NCBI RefSeq assembly: GCF_001412215.1
Contig: NZ_LLWP01000009.1
Location: forward strand, 124,001 to 188,000
DNA: 64,000 bases
Reading direction: 5' to 3'
Source: Pedobacter sp. Hv1
GTDB lineage: Bacteria; Bacteroidota; Bacteroidia; Sphingobacteriales; Sphingobacteriaceae
Position numbers and translations under genes: made by a program. Each line of letters opens with the position of its first letter. Positions within the stretch are counted from its first letter, which is position 1. Below, piece after piece: positions 51,844 to 61,043 of this stretch. Under the pieces are notes generated by a model that saw only the letters and a program-made list of their open reading frames with translations, searched no databases and was not told the origin of the DNA.

Positions 51844-54800
51844 ATGAAAAAAAACTACTTAAGATGTTTAAGTGTGCTTATGCTCATGATGCTAAGTATT
51901 ACTGCATTTGCACAAAAAACTGTTACCGGAATGGTAAGAGAAAATTCAGGGCCAGTTCCCGGGGTTAATGTTGCTGTTAAAGGCACAACAAAAGCGACCC
52001 AAACAGATGATAAGGGGAGATTTTCTATTTCTGCTAATCCAACAGATGTACTTGTATTTACCATGTTGGGGTTTGAAAGACAGGAAGTTTTAGTGGGAAA
52101 TACTCAAGCATTTAACATCATCCTATCTGCGACAGAGCGTAAACTAGATGAAGTTGTTGTAACGGCCTTAGGAATTAAACGAGAGAAAAAATCACTCGGT
52201 TATGGTGTTCAGGAAGTAAAAGGAGAAACTTTAGTTTCGGCAAAGGAATCTAATTTGGCCAACACCCTTACAGGCAAAATTGCTGGTTTGCAAGTGGTGA
52301 GGTCAAGTGATGGCCCAGCAGGGTCTTCTAAGATATTACTTCGTGGAAGCAACTCGCTTACAGGTAGTAATCAGCCTTTAATTGTAGTAGATGGTATACC
52401 TATTGATAACTTTACTGGTGCCTCAGAAAATGGATATTGGAATAGGCCATTAGATAGGGGGAATGGAATTGCCGATATCAATCCTGATGATATTGAAACA
52501 CTTTCTGTATTAAAAGGCCCATCTGCAGCGGCACTTTATGGATCAAGAGCCGGAAATGGTGTTATATTAATTACTACTAAAACGGGAAAAGCGCAAGACG
52601 GTTTAGGGATCACAATTACAAGCTCTTATGGGATGTCTAATATCTTTACCAATCCAGAAGTCCAAAATGCTTATGCACAAGGGAATAATAACACCTATAA
52701 TGCAACTTCAACTACCAGTTGGGGTCCAAAGGCCGAAAACCAGTCGGTTGTAAATTGGGATGGCAAACAAATTGGCTTGGCTACGTATGATAATGTTGGA
52801 AACTTCATGCAACAAGGAGCCAACCTTAACAATAGTATCTCTTTCCAACAGCTCTTTAAAGGCACATCGATTTATAGTTCTTATAATCGCTTAGAAGATG
52901 AGGGTATTGTTTCAGGCACCAAACTTTTGCGCAATAACTTAACTGCTCGGGCAGTGAGTAAATTTGGAGCAGATGACCGTTGGGTAACTGATACTAAAAT
53001 TCAATACAGCAATACGAAAGCTAACAACAGACCAATTGGAGGTAGAGATAACAGTAGTGCCTATACACTTTATTTGTTGCCTCGCTCTATGGACATTACT
53101 GCTTTCGAAGCAGCAAAAAATCCGGCTGGTAATATGCTTTGGTTTGCAGGAGCAGGAAGTCAGGTTAACCCTTATTGGAGCAACCAATATAATCTGAATG
53201 AGGCTTCGAGAGATCGATTCATATTAAATGGGTCAGTTAAATACAATTTTACGAATTGGTTAAATGCAGAACTGAAAGGAGGAGCTGATTTATATACAAC
53301 AAACACCCAGTCTAAAGTGTATGGTGGCAGTCCCATTGCCTCCTCAGGTCGTTTTGGAATGGGGAAACAAACTTTTTCAGAAACCAATTTTAGTACATTA
53401 ATAACGGCTACAAAGGATAATGTAATTGGTAAATTTGGTGGTATGCTTACACTAGGTGGCAATTTGATGCAAACCAACTTCAGCGCATTAAGTTCTAGTG
53501 TTGGATTGTTAGTAGTGCCAAACCTATTCTCCTTAAATAATGGAGTAAGCCCTGCCGGAGTTAGTCAAGATGCTTCCAAACGTCGCATAAATTCAATTTA
53601 TGGAAGTGCTCAAATTAATTACGACGGTTACCTTTATATAGATGCTACTTTCAGGAACGATTGGTCATCGACGCTAAGTAAAGAAAATCGTTCTTTCTTC
53701 TATCCTTCAGTGAGTTTATCTTATGTGTTTTCAGATATGCTAATCGCTATGGGTACAAAAATGCCAAACTGGTTCAGCTTTGGTAAACTGAGAGCGTCTT
53801 ATGCACAAGTGGGTAATGACCTTTCTCCGTATCAATTGTACAATACTTTTAATATTGGTAAAGATCCCAATGGAAATACAACTGCTGGAAGAAATACAAT
53901 ATTGTTCGATCCAAGTGTTCGTAGTGAGCTCATCAAGTCGCTTGAGATAGGAACTGAAATGAGGTTTTTACATAACCGTATTGGACTAGATTTCTCTTAT
54001 TATAAAACGAACGCTACTCGCCAGTTGATCAATTTGCCTATGGATGCCTTAAGTGGTTATGCGGCTAAGAAAATAAATGCGGGTAATATACAAAACAGAG
54101 GTTTTGAGTTGGTTATCGATGGTAGGGTATTCGGTAAGCCAAATGGATTGAATTGGAATACCTCATTTAATTATTCGCGTAACAACAATACCGTAGAGGC
54201 ATTATCAGAAGGGGTTACAAAATATGGTCTTGGAGGCTTTGATGACGTTTCTGTTTTGGCCGTAGTTGGCGAAAAATATGGAGAGATTTATGGTACAAGG
54301 TATGCAAGAGTAAAGGATCAAAGCAGTCCATTTTTCAATCAAATATTATTAAATGCAAATGGTGTACCTACTCGTGATCCAGAAATTGTTAAACTGGGAA
54401 ATCAACAAGCAAGAGCGCTTATTGGCTTTACCAACAGCTTTGAATATAAAGGTATTGGCCTTTCATTCTTAATTGATGCCAGAATTGGTGGCGAAATATT
54501 CTCTGCTACACAGGTTGCTATGCAGGCTAGTGGTACTGCAGCAGTAACTGCACCAAATGGTGCAAGAGATAGCTTTGTTGTTCCTGGCGTAGTAAGCAAT
54601 GGCAATGGTGGTTATGTTGCCAATACCAAAGAAGTGAGCCCACAAGAATACTGGTTAGCAGTAGCAACTGCTAATAATTTAGGAGTTACAGAGGCGAATA
54701 TTTACGATGCAAGTAATGTGCGATTAAGAAATGTTCAATTGAGTTATACTATCCCGCGTAAATTTTTAGCAAAAGCACCTATTAAGAATGCAAAATTTGG

Positions 54801-54954
54801 AGTTTCATGTAACAATGTTTGGCTAATAAAGAGCCACATGAATGGCATAGATCCAGAATCTGTATATGCAACAAATAGCAATGCAACAGGTTTCGAAAAT
54901 GCGGGTTTGCCAACAATGCGTACCTTTTTGATTAACCTATCATTAGGATTTTAA
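51844..54954 (+). CDS. SusC/RagA-type TonB-linked outer-membrane transporter
   Basis: The 1,036-residue protein has a signal peptide (SITAFAQ), a CarboxypepD_reg-like domain (VTGMVRENSGPVPGVNVAVK), a plug (LDEVVVTALGIKREKKSLGY, DGIPIDNFTGA) and a barrel ending in an aromatic strand (LINLSLGF). The typical SusC motif SLGYGVQEVKGE is present. There is no N-terminal STN domain, so it should not signal to an anti-sigma factor. It imports a ligand with the SusD protein encoded downstream; the substrate is not indicated by a neighbouring glycoside hydrolase. Confidence 0.93.
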   Translation: MKKNYLRCLSVLMLMMLSITAFAQKTVTGMVRENSGPVPGVNVAVKGTTKATQTDDKGRFSISANPTDVLVFTMLGFERQEVLVGNTQAFNIILSATERKLDEVVVTALGIKREKKSLGYGVQEVKGETLVSAKESNLANTLTGKIAGLQVVRSSDGPAGSSKILLRGSNSLTGSNQPLIVVDGIPIDNFTGASENGYWNRPLDRGNGIADINPDDIETLSVLKGPSAAALYGSRAGNGVILITTKTGKAQDGLGITITSSYGMSNIFTNPEVQNAYAQGNNNTYNATSTTSWGPKAENQSVVNWDGKQIGLATYDNVGNFMQQGANLNNSISFQQLFKGTSIYSSYNRLEDEGIVSGTKLLRNNLTARAVSKFGADDRWVTDTKIQYSNTKANNRPIGGRDNSSAYTLYLLPRSMDITAFEAAKNPAGNMLWFAGAGSQVNPYWSNQYNLNEASRDRFILNGSVKYNFTNWLNAELKGGADLYTTNTQSKVYGGSPIASSGRFGMGKQTFSETNFSTLITATKDNVIGKFGGMLTLGGNLMQTNFSALSSSVGLLVVPNLFSLNNGVSPAGVSQDASKRRINSIYGSAQINYDGYLYIDATFRNDWSSTLSKENRSFFYPSVSLSYVFSDMLIAMGTKMPNWFSFGKLRASYAQVGNDLSPYQLYNTFNIGKDPNGNTTAGRNTILFDPSVRSELIKSLEIGTEMRFLHNRIGLDFSYYKTNATRQLINLPMDALSGYAAKKINAGNIQNRGFELVIDGRVFGKPNGLNWNTSFNYSRNNNTVEALSEGVTKYGLGGFDDVSVLAVVGEKYGEIYGTRYARVKDQSSPFFNQILLNANGVPTRDPEIVKLGNQQARALIGFTNSFEYKGIGLSFLIDARIGGEIFSATQVAMQASGTAAVTAPNGARDSFVVPGVVSNGNGGYVANTKEVSPQEYWLAVATANNLGVTEANIYDASNVRLRNVQLSYTIPRKFLAKAPIKNAKFGVSCNNVWLIKSHMNGIDPESVYATNSNATGFENAGLPTMRTFLINLSLGF

Positions 54955-55058
54955 TAATTAAAATAAGAATATGAAAAGATCATGATGTTCAAATTAGACA
55001 ACGAAATGAATTAAAAATGATGTCCAATTCATTACATATAAAAACAAATTACAGAGAG

Positions 55059-56966
55059 ATGAAAAATAGATATAAAGGAGCGTGGTTGCTAATTACAGCT
55101 TTAGTAATGGCGTCATCATGCAAGAAGTTTGACGAAATTAATATCAATCCCTTGGCAGCCAATGGCGATCAGGTTCAGGTGGATTATTTTATCAATAATA
55201 GCATCATAGGTGCGCAAATGGACCCACATATCGCTGAACGTATGTTTGTGCTTTATTGGAAAACAGCTGGTCGTCAGCAAATGGGGGGAGGAATTTCAAG
55301 CGGAGGTTACAATGATGGGTGGTCATCTGATTATTATGATAGCTACATGTCTGCTTGGTTAAATGCTGCTAACTCAGCTATACAGGTTGGCAATGAGCAA
55401 ATTGCCAAGGGTACAAGTAAACTGTACACCAATAATTTGATACAAGTTGCAAGAATATGGCGTACCTACTTGATGAGCGAGTTATCTGATAATTTTGGTC
55501 CAATTCCAATCAATAGCTTTCAGGGTTCGAACCCACAATTTGCCAGTGTTAAAGATGTTTATTATCACTTATTGGATGAGTTAAAAGATGCAAGTGCAAA
55601 ATTAGATTTGACGGTTGTTAATCCAGATGATGTTAAAAAACAAGATCCAGCTTTTCAGTACGACTATAATAAATGGAAAAGATATGCGAATTCAATGCGT
55701 TTAAGATTGGCTATGCGTTTATCAGAAGTAGATGTAGCTAAAGCAAAAGCAACTTTTGAAGAAGCTGCTGGCGGGATACTGTTAACGGCTACTGATCAGG
55801 TATTTAAAGTGGATGAACGTCCGGGATGGGATGCCCTAACTGGAGTGATGAGTAGAGAGTGGAATGATCAAATGATGAGTGCAGCATATCGTAATCTAAC
55901 CTTCAACCTTGGGGGTATTGAAACAACCACACAAGTAGGTGCAGATATACAAGCATTTGTAAAACCAGATAATTACATTGGTCTACGCCTTCAAGATCAT
56001 TTCACAATGAAAACAAATGATCCTTTTGCAGGGTATTGGTTAGATGGTTTGCCAAATAAAATAGACCCTAGAGCATTGAAAGCCTTTATCATTCCGGGTG
56101 ATTTTACAAATCCAAATTTTAACGGTTATCCATCTTGGGATAATAATGCAGAAACAACTACGAATACGTTAACAGATGGGACAGCAGTTATAAAAACAAT
56201 AGATGCAAAGTACAGTTGGAATGCTTATACCAGTGGTGATTGGGGGGTGCCAGGTTCTAAAAACAACATTAGGGCATTTAATGGTGCAATACCACGTACC
56301 TCTAATGCATTTAGGGCAAGTACAAGCTCGAGAATATTTTTTGCCAATTGGGAAACTTATTTCTTATTGGCAGAAGGGGCAATGAGAGGTTGGACAGCAC
56401 CAATGTCGGCCAAAGCCGCCTATGAAGCTGGTGTGAAAGCCAACTTTGAGTATTGGGGAGTTGGTGCCCAAAGCACAACATACCTAATGTCTACAGCTTA
56501 TAACAATGCTGGAACCTCAGTAAGTTGGGATCATACAGTTGAACCACCTGCAAGCCATGCGATGAATTATAAAGATGGTTATACAAATACTGACGGTATG
56601 GTTCAGATTAAATATCCGGACAATACGATTTACAAAGCTGGGGCAGTAAAGAATGATTTGTTAACCAAAATTATCACCCAAAAATTTATTGCACAAACAC
56701 CTTGGTTACCCTTAGAAACATGGAGCGACCATCGTAGGTTAGGTCTTCCATTTTTTGAGAATCCGGCTGTTGAAAATCCGCTAGTCAATTTACCTAATTT
56801 AACATCTGGTAACTTTATGACCAATAGTGTGAAAAATTTCCCTCAAAGGTTGAGATACCCTTCTGGCTTAAAAAACAGTAATGCTACAGGTTATAATCAA
56901 GCAGTTGGTTATTTAGGTGGAGAAGATGCTGTACTTACTCCTTTATGGTGGGCTAAACAACAATAA
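55059..56966 (+). CDS. SusD/RagB-type ligand-binding lipoprotein
   Basis: I start it at ATG 55059-55061 (635 residues), preceded by AGAGAG and followed by a signal and lipobox ending in Cys (VMASSC). The upstream in-frame ATG adds residues that would block the signal. The body has the SusD-like alpha-helical layout (FDEININPLAANGDQVQVDYF, WRTYLMSELSDNFGPIPI, PWLPLETWSDHRRLGLP), in the group that also serves peptide-type RagB proteins. Forms the outer-membrane lid for SusC. Ends at a terminator. Confidence 0.9.
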   Translation: MKNRYKGAWLLITALVMASSCKKFDEININPLAANGDQVQVDYFINNSIIGAQMDPHIAERMFVLYWKTAGRQQMGGGISSGGYNDGWSSDYYDSYMSAWLNAANSAIQVGNEQIAKGTSKLYTNNLIQVARIWRTYLMSELSDNFGPIPINSFQGSNPQFASVKDVYYHLLDELKDASAKLDLTVVNPDDVKKQDPAFQYDYNKWKRYANSMRLRLAMRLSEVDVAKAKATFEEAAGGILLTATDQVFKVDERPGWDALTGVMSREWNDQMMSAAYRNLTFNLGGIETTTQVGADIQAFVKPDNYIGLRLQDHFTMKTNDPFAGYWLDGLPNKIDPRALKAFIIPGDFTNPNFNGYPSWDNNAETTTNTLTDGTAVIKTIDAKYSWNAYTSGDWGVPGSKNNIRAFNGAIPRTSNAFRASTSSRIFFANWETYFLLAEGAMRGWTAPMSAKAAYEAGVKANFEYWGVGAQSTTYLMSTAYNNAGTSVSWDHTVEPPASHAMNYKDGYTNTDGMVQIKYPDNTIYKAGAVKNDLLTKIITQKFIAQTPWLPLETWSDHRRLGLPFFENPAVENPLVNLPNLTSGNFMTNSVKNFPQRLRYPSGLKNSNATGYNQAVGYLGGEDAVLTPLWWAKQQ

Positions 56967-56987
56967 ATACTACGCTAATTGATGCTC

Positions 56988-57024
56988 AAAAGGTCGATGA
57001 GATTATTCTTGTCGACCCTTTTTT
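56988..57024 (+). terminator. susCD terminator
   Basis: AAAAGGTCGA pairs with TCGACC (57012-57017), one extra C, then a T run. It closes the susCD transcript. Confidence 0.8.
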
Positions 57025-57060
57025 ATTTAACTGATTGCAGATGTTGTTGTCCAAGAATTA

Positions 57061-58095
57061 TCAGCTCTCAAATAAGCTTTCTGTTATCCCAGTCAATCCC
57101 AAGCCTGGTTCGTTGTTTAAGATATACTTACCATCCAGCATCTCAGGCGCATCAAATGGATTATTCTTGGTTAACCAAGGGCCATCTAAATCTGCCCAGT
57201 CACAAAGCGGGGCTAATGCCGCTCCTGCCAAAGTAGCAATAGAGGTTTCGCTCATACAACCAATCAATATTTTCATTCCAAAACTTCTAGCCTTTAAGAT
57301 CATTTGATGGGCCTCGTACATTCCAGCACTTTTCATCAGTTTAATATTGATGCCATGGTATGCGCCCCTTAGGTTGTCCATATCTGCCAAACGTTGTACG
57401 GCTTCATCAGCTAAAATTGGTATCGGACTTCGTTGTGTAAGCCAGGTATTGCCTTCTAAATTGTTTTTATCCATAGGTTGCTCAATCAGCAATACACCTT
57501 GGTCATGTAACCAATAACACATGTCAATCGCTTCTTTTTTATTGCTCCAGCCTTGGTTGGCATCAACATAAAGTGGCAGATCGCTTACGCTTCTAATGGT
57601 TCGGATCAGCTCTTTGTCATTGTCCCTACCCAGTTTAATTTTCAATACTTTAAAACCTTTTGCATCTGCAACCTTTTCTTTGATCACTTCTGGGCTATCT
57701 ATCCCAATGGTATAAGAAGTAATTGGCATCTTCGCTAAATCAGCACCGTAAATGGTGGCGCAAGATTGATTTAAAATTTTACCATTGATATCATTTAAAG
57801 CAATATCAATTGCGGCCTTTACCGCAGGGTTTCCCGGCTCTAATTGATCTAAATAGTGATGAATCTCTGCAAAATCAAATGGATATTGGAACCTATTCCA
57901 ATCTACTTTGGCTAAAAAAGCATTGGCCGATGCATAACTTTCGCCCATATAGGGTACCATGCTGGCCTCACCATAACCGGTGAAACCTTTATAATCGACC
58001 TTTAAAAGCAATAAAGGGGTACTTGTTCTTGTAAATTTAGAAATGGAAAAAGGATGTTTTAATTCTAGTTCAAATTCTTTGCAACTTATCTTCAT
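57061..58095 (-). CDS. Dipeptide epimerase, enolase superfamily
   Basis: The 344-residue enzyme is a muconate-lactonizing-type enolase. Catalytic lysines sit in LKIKLG (K152, K154) and NIKLMKSAG (K252); the metal ligands are D178 (YVDANQGW), E205 (LIEQPM) and D230 (ILADEAVQ). This pattern matches L-Ala-D/L-Glu epimerase, which feeds murein peptides into catabolism. Other dipeptide specificities are possible, since enolase-family specificity is hard to read from motifs. It is convergent with susD across a terminator. Confidence 0.88.
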   Translation of the reverse strand: MKISCKEFELELKHPFSISKFTRTSTPLLLLKVDYKGFTGYGEASMVPYMGESYASANAFLAKVDWNRFQYPFDFAEIHHYLDQLEPGNPAVKAAIDIALNDINGKILNQSCATIYGADLAKMPITSYTIGIDSPEVIKEKVADAKGFKVLKIKLGRDNDKELIRTIRSVSDLPLYVDANQGWSNKKEAIDMCYWLHDQGVLLIEQPMDKNNLEGNTWLTQRSPIPILADEAVQRLADMDNLRGAYHGINIKLMKSAGMYEAHQMILKARSFGMKILIGCMSETSIATLAGAALAPLCDWADLDGPWLTKNNPFDAPEMLDGKYILNNEPGLGLTGITESLFES

Positions 58096-58135
58096 TTTAA
58101 ATCGTCTTACTATTAAAAAGGGATTGATCCTAGCC

Positions 58136-58143
58136 TATATTTG
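58136..58143 (+). promoter_or_regulatory. -7 box of TPR lipoprotein gene
   Basis: TATATTTG matches TAnnTTTG, 27 bp before the chosen ATG at 58171. The earlier in-frame TTG at 58141 lies inside this box, which argues against starting there. Confidence 0.6.
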
Positions 58144-58170
58144 TATTTAATAACGCTAAACTCAATTGTT

Positions 58171-59304
58171 ATGAAAACTAGTTCAAGATTACGGTATTTT
58201 ATTTATTTATCCATACTAATTGTTGGATGTACCACAGGAAAAAAAGCTTTACAAAAAGGGAATTATGATGCGTCGGTATCAAAAGCAGTTGACCGTTTAA
58301 AGAGTTCGCCAAAAAATACAGAAGCATTACAGGTGTTAGGTACAGCGTACGACTTGGCCTTAAAAGATCACCTTAGAAAAATAGACGATGCAAAACTATC
58401 TGCAAATGTATTGCGCTGGGAATCTATTCTTGCAGATTATCAACAGATCAACCAACTAGGAGACGAGATCAATAGCTGCCCATCTTGTTTAACTGTGGTG
58501 CCAAATCCACAAAGATTTGTTAGAGAAGTAGAAGATAGCAGATACAAAGCTGCAGAGGTGAGGTATACCTTAGGGATTAAACTGTTGAACGAAAACAACC
58601 GTGTAAGCGCAAAAAATGCCTATTACAGTTTTGAAAAAGCACAACAATTGTATCCAAATTACAAAGATGTAAAAGACAAAATTGAAGATGCCTATTGGGC
58701 AGCTGTTTTGAAAGTAGTTGTACAACCAGTTATTGTTAACAGCAATTACTATAAATTGAGCAACCAATATTTTCAGCAACAGGTGAACCAGTTTATGGCC
58801 GACTACCAAAAAAATAAATTCGTTATTTTTTACTCTGAACAACAGGCCGAAAAACAAAGGATTACACCAGACCAGGTATTGAGCTTAAGTTTTGATGATT
58901 TTGTGGTAGGCCAGACCTTTGTAAAAGAAAGGGTTGAAAAACTTAAAAGAGACAGTGTAGTAATTGGCGAAACCAGAGCAGATGGAAAAGTTTATGGAAC
59001 CGTTAGGGCAACGCTAAGCATTTTTGACAAGAAAGTTTCTTCTTCAGGATTATTAGACTTGACCATTACAGATTGGGCAAGCCATAAAATTATCAAAAGG
59101 CAAAAGCTGCCTGGAACTTTTATATGGCAAGATACTTGGGCAAGTTATAAAGGTGATGAAAGGGCGTTAACCAAACAACAATTGCAATTGACCAAAAGAA
59201 GAGAATCGTTACCACCGCCACCAGATGCACTTTTTGTAGAGTTTACCAAACCTATTTATGCACAACTGGTAGACCAGATCGGATACTTTTATAATCGCTA
59301 TTAA
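58171..59304 (+). CDS. Lipoprotein with TPR-like repeats
   Basis: I start it at ATG 58171-58173 (377 residues), giving a signal with lipobox ending in Cys20 (LIVGC). An upstream TTG start would fall inside the promoter. The N-terminal half contains TPR-like helices (DRLKSSPKNTEALQVLGTAYD, YYSFEKAQQLYPNYKDVKD). The C-terminal half is a mixed domain with PPPP linker near the end (RRESLPPPPDALFVEF). Unknown function, likely envelope-associated. It ends with a good terminator. Confidence 0.8.
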   Translation: MKTSSRLRYFIYLSILIVGCTTGKKALQKGNYDASVSKAVDRLKSSPKNTEALQVLGTAYDLALKDHLRKIDDAKLSANVLRWESILADYQQINQLGDEINSCPSCLTVVPNPQRFVREVEDSRYKAAEVRYTLGIKLLNENNRVSAKNAYYSFEKAQQLYPNYKDVKDKIEDAYWAAVLKVVVQPVIVNSNYYKLSNQYFQQQVNQFMADYQKNKFVIFYSEQQAEKQRITPDQVLSLSFDDFVVGQTFVKERVEKLKRDSVVIGETRADGKVYGTVRATLSIFDKKVSSSGLLDLTITDWASHKIIKRQKLPGTFIWQDTWASYKGDERALTKQQLQLTKRRESLPPPPDALFVEFTKPIYAQLVDQIGYFYNRY

Positions 59305-59329
59305 TTTTGTGATACCGATGACATCAAAG

Positions 59330-59362
59330 AATCTCTATAGTTTAGGCTATAGAGATTTTTTT
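59330..59362 (+). terminator. Terminator after TPR lipoprotein
   Basis: AATCTCTATAG pairs perfectly with CTATAGAGATT around TTTAGG, followed by a run of T. Confidence 0.92.
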
Positions 59363-59423
59363 GTTTAAGGAGCATGGTATTCATTTTAAAAGTAATGTGA
59401 ACGTTAAAATACAGAGAGAAGGA

Positions 59424-59453
59424 TTGGCACTAAAAATATATTAGCTAATATTG
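59424..59453 (+). promoter_or_regulatory. Promoter with -33 TTG and near -7 box
   Basis: TTG at 59424-59426 lies 19 bp from TAATATTG at 59446-59453, one mismatch from TAnnTTTG. The box ends 5 bp before the ATG at 59459. Confidence 0.6.
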
Positions 59454-59458
59454 CAGCA

Positions 59459-60427
59459 ATGAATACTGGCTTATACAATCCTTTTAAAAATTTCGATTTT
59501 AAGACCGATAAATGCTTTCTAAGCGGCGATGGTTTTACATCACCTTTGGTAACCATTAATGTTTTGCCAGATTGGCTTTTGTCTATGGCCAACCTAACAG
59601 GTAATGAGCAGATCCAATTGTTAGACGAGACTATCCGTACATATAAAAGTTTGGTTGTGCCTTGTAATAGCACCGTATACGATCAATTTGTATCTCCTTT
59701 AGAAGATAAAATTGCACTGGCCTTTGGTAAGGGTTATGCTGGGGTTGTCGCTTTGCCAGAAATAGACTTGTTCAATTGGATTGGCAAATTAATGTATAGC
59801 TTTCTGTATATCGAAATGCAGGGGGCTATTCGTTTGCAGCAACTGAGTGGCGATGGCATGAACATGTCGCAGGGTTTGATGCATAAATTTGGCAACCTAC
59901 ACACCATGTTGCAAAGTATTTATCGCGAAGTAGTGTTAGAAGATTTTACACCTTGGTCTATTGTTGTGGTGCCTTTAACAGACGCTGATACTGCATTTAG
60001 TTTTAGAGATGAAATTAACACGCTCACTTTTTCTTTAAAATTTAAAGATTTTGGAATCATTGCTTGTTTACAAGATAATGGAACTAATAAAAGATACCAC
60101 CAAGAAATATTAGATTCTATTAAGGAGCGAGCCCTATCTGCACAACAGTTTGAAGAGCTTGCGGCCCGTTTTTTCTATTCGGCCTATTTATTTAACCGAT
60201 TGCCAGAATATAACATTATGCCTGTAAATGATATAGTGTATATTGATGCCATGCCATTAAGGGGTACCCAAAACAAAGCACTTTTTGATGCTTGGGCCAA
60301 CAAAACTTATGGCCAGGTTTTAGAAAACTTCTGGAAACCTTGGGGCCATACGCTGTTCGAGATCATCAAAGATCCAACAGCGCCCATGAGCTATTTTGAA
60401 GAACCCTTTTTACCTACCGCCGGTTAA
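59459..60427 (+). CDS. Conserved-looking protein of unknown function
   Basis: The 322-residue protein has no signal peptide or membrane segment and no catalytic motif that I recognise. It is rich in aromatic residues (LFNWIGKLMYSFLYIEMQ, FYSAYLFNRLPEYN) and ends in EEPFLPTAG. It is likely cytosolic. Its last 18 bases overlap the 3' end of the convergent rhomboid gene. No function is claimed. Confidence 0.75.
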   Translation: MNTGLYNPFKNFDFKTDKCFLSGDGFTSPLVTINVLPDWLLSMANLTGNEQIQLLDETIRTYKSLVVPCNSTVYDQFVSPLEDKIALAFGKGYAGVVALPEIDLFNWIGKLMYSFLYIEMQGAIRLQQLSGDGMNMSQGLMHKFGNLHTMLQSIYREVVLEDFTPWSIVVVPLTDADTAFSFRDEINTLTFSLKFKDFGIIACLQDNGTNKRYHQEILDSIKERALSAQQFEELAARFFYSAYLFNRLPEYNIMPVNDIVYIDAMPLRGTQNKALFDAWANKTYGQVLENFWKPWGHTLFEIIKDPTAPMSYFEEPFLPTAG

Positions 60428-61042
60428 AGACTGTATGCCCAGCGTTAATGCTTCTATAAAGTGTGGAATGATACCTGGGACAAAAATTACTGTAAAGATC
60501 AATCCGGTTAAAGCGCCAAAAAAATGCGCATCGTGACCAATATTGTCTTTTGCATTTTTAGACATGTACCAAGAGTAGACTAAATAAAGTACCGCAAATA
60601 CAATGGCCGGCATGGGGATAAACATTACACCAATGATACTTACAGGATTATATAAAATATAGCTGAACAGTACGGCACTAATTGCTCCTGATGCACCTAA
60701 ACTATTGTACCAAAAATGATCCTTGTGTTTAATGACCGTTGGTATATCACTCAAAATTAGACTCAAAACATACAATAAGCCAAATTGCCAATGCCCAATC
60801 ATGGTTTCGAGCTTAAAGGCAAAGAAATAGAAGGTAAACATGTTAAAAAACAGGTGTCCCCAATCGGCATGGATCAATCCACTGGTAATAAAAGTATAGA
60901 GTTTTTTGCCTTTGCTAACTGTGTAAGGATGCATCATGAATTTACCATATACCTGAGCATCGTTAAAGGCATAAATACTTGTTACAATGGTAAAAAGAAA
61001 TATAATTGAAGCTACTGGAGTTTCATTAAGGTATTGCATCAT
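60410..61042 (-). CDS. Rhomboid intramembrane serine protease
   Basis: The 210-residue protein has about six hydrophobic helices. It keeps the rhomboid dyad S118 (GASGAIS) and H173 (GHDAHFFGALTG), and the HxxxN pattern H63xxxN67 (WGHLFFNMF). Such proteases cut substrates within the membrane; the target is unknown. The M14 peptidase gene ends 1 bp upstream of the start, so the two genes are co-transcribed. The 3' end overlaps the convergent unknown gene by 18 bp. Confidence 0.92.
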   Translation of the reverse strand: MMQYLNETPVASIIFLFTIVTSIYAFNDAQVYGKFMMHPYTVSKGKKLYTFITSGLIHADWGHLFFNMFTFYFFAFKLETMIGHWQFGLLYVLSLILSDIPTVIKHKDHFWYNSLGASGAISAVLFSYILYNPVSIIGVMFIPMPAIVFAVLYLVYSWYMSKNAKDNIGHDAHFFGALTGLIFTVIFVPGIIPHFIEALTLGIQSLTGGR

Positions 61043-61043
61043 G

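Noticed and set aside
58141-58170. TTG start of the TPR lipoprotein
   Set aside because: It lies within the -7 box and would put ten residues before the signal sequence.
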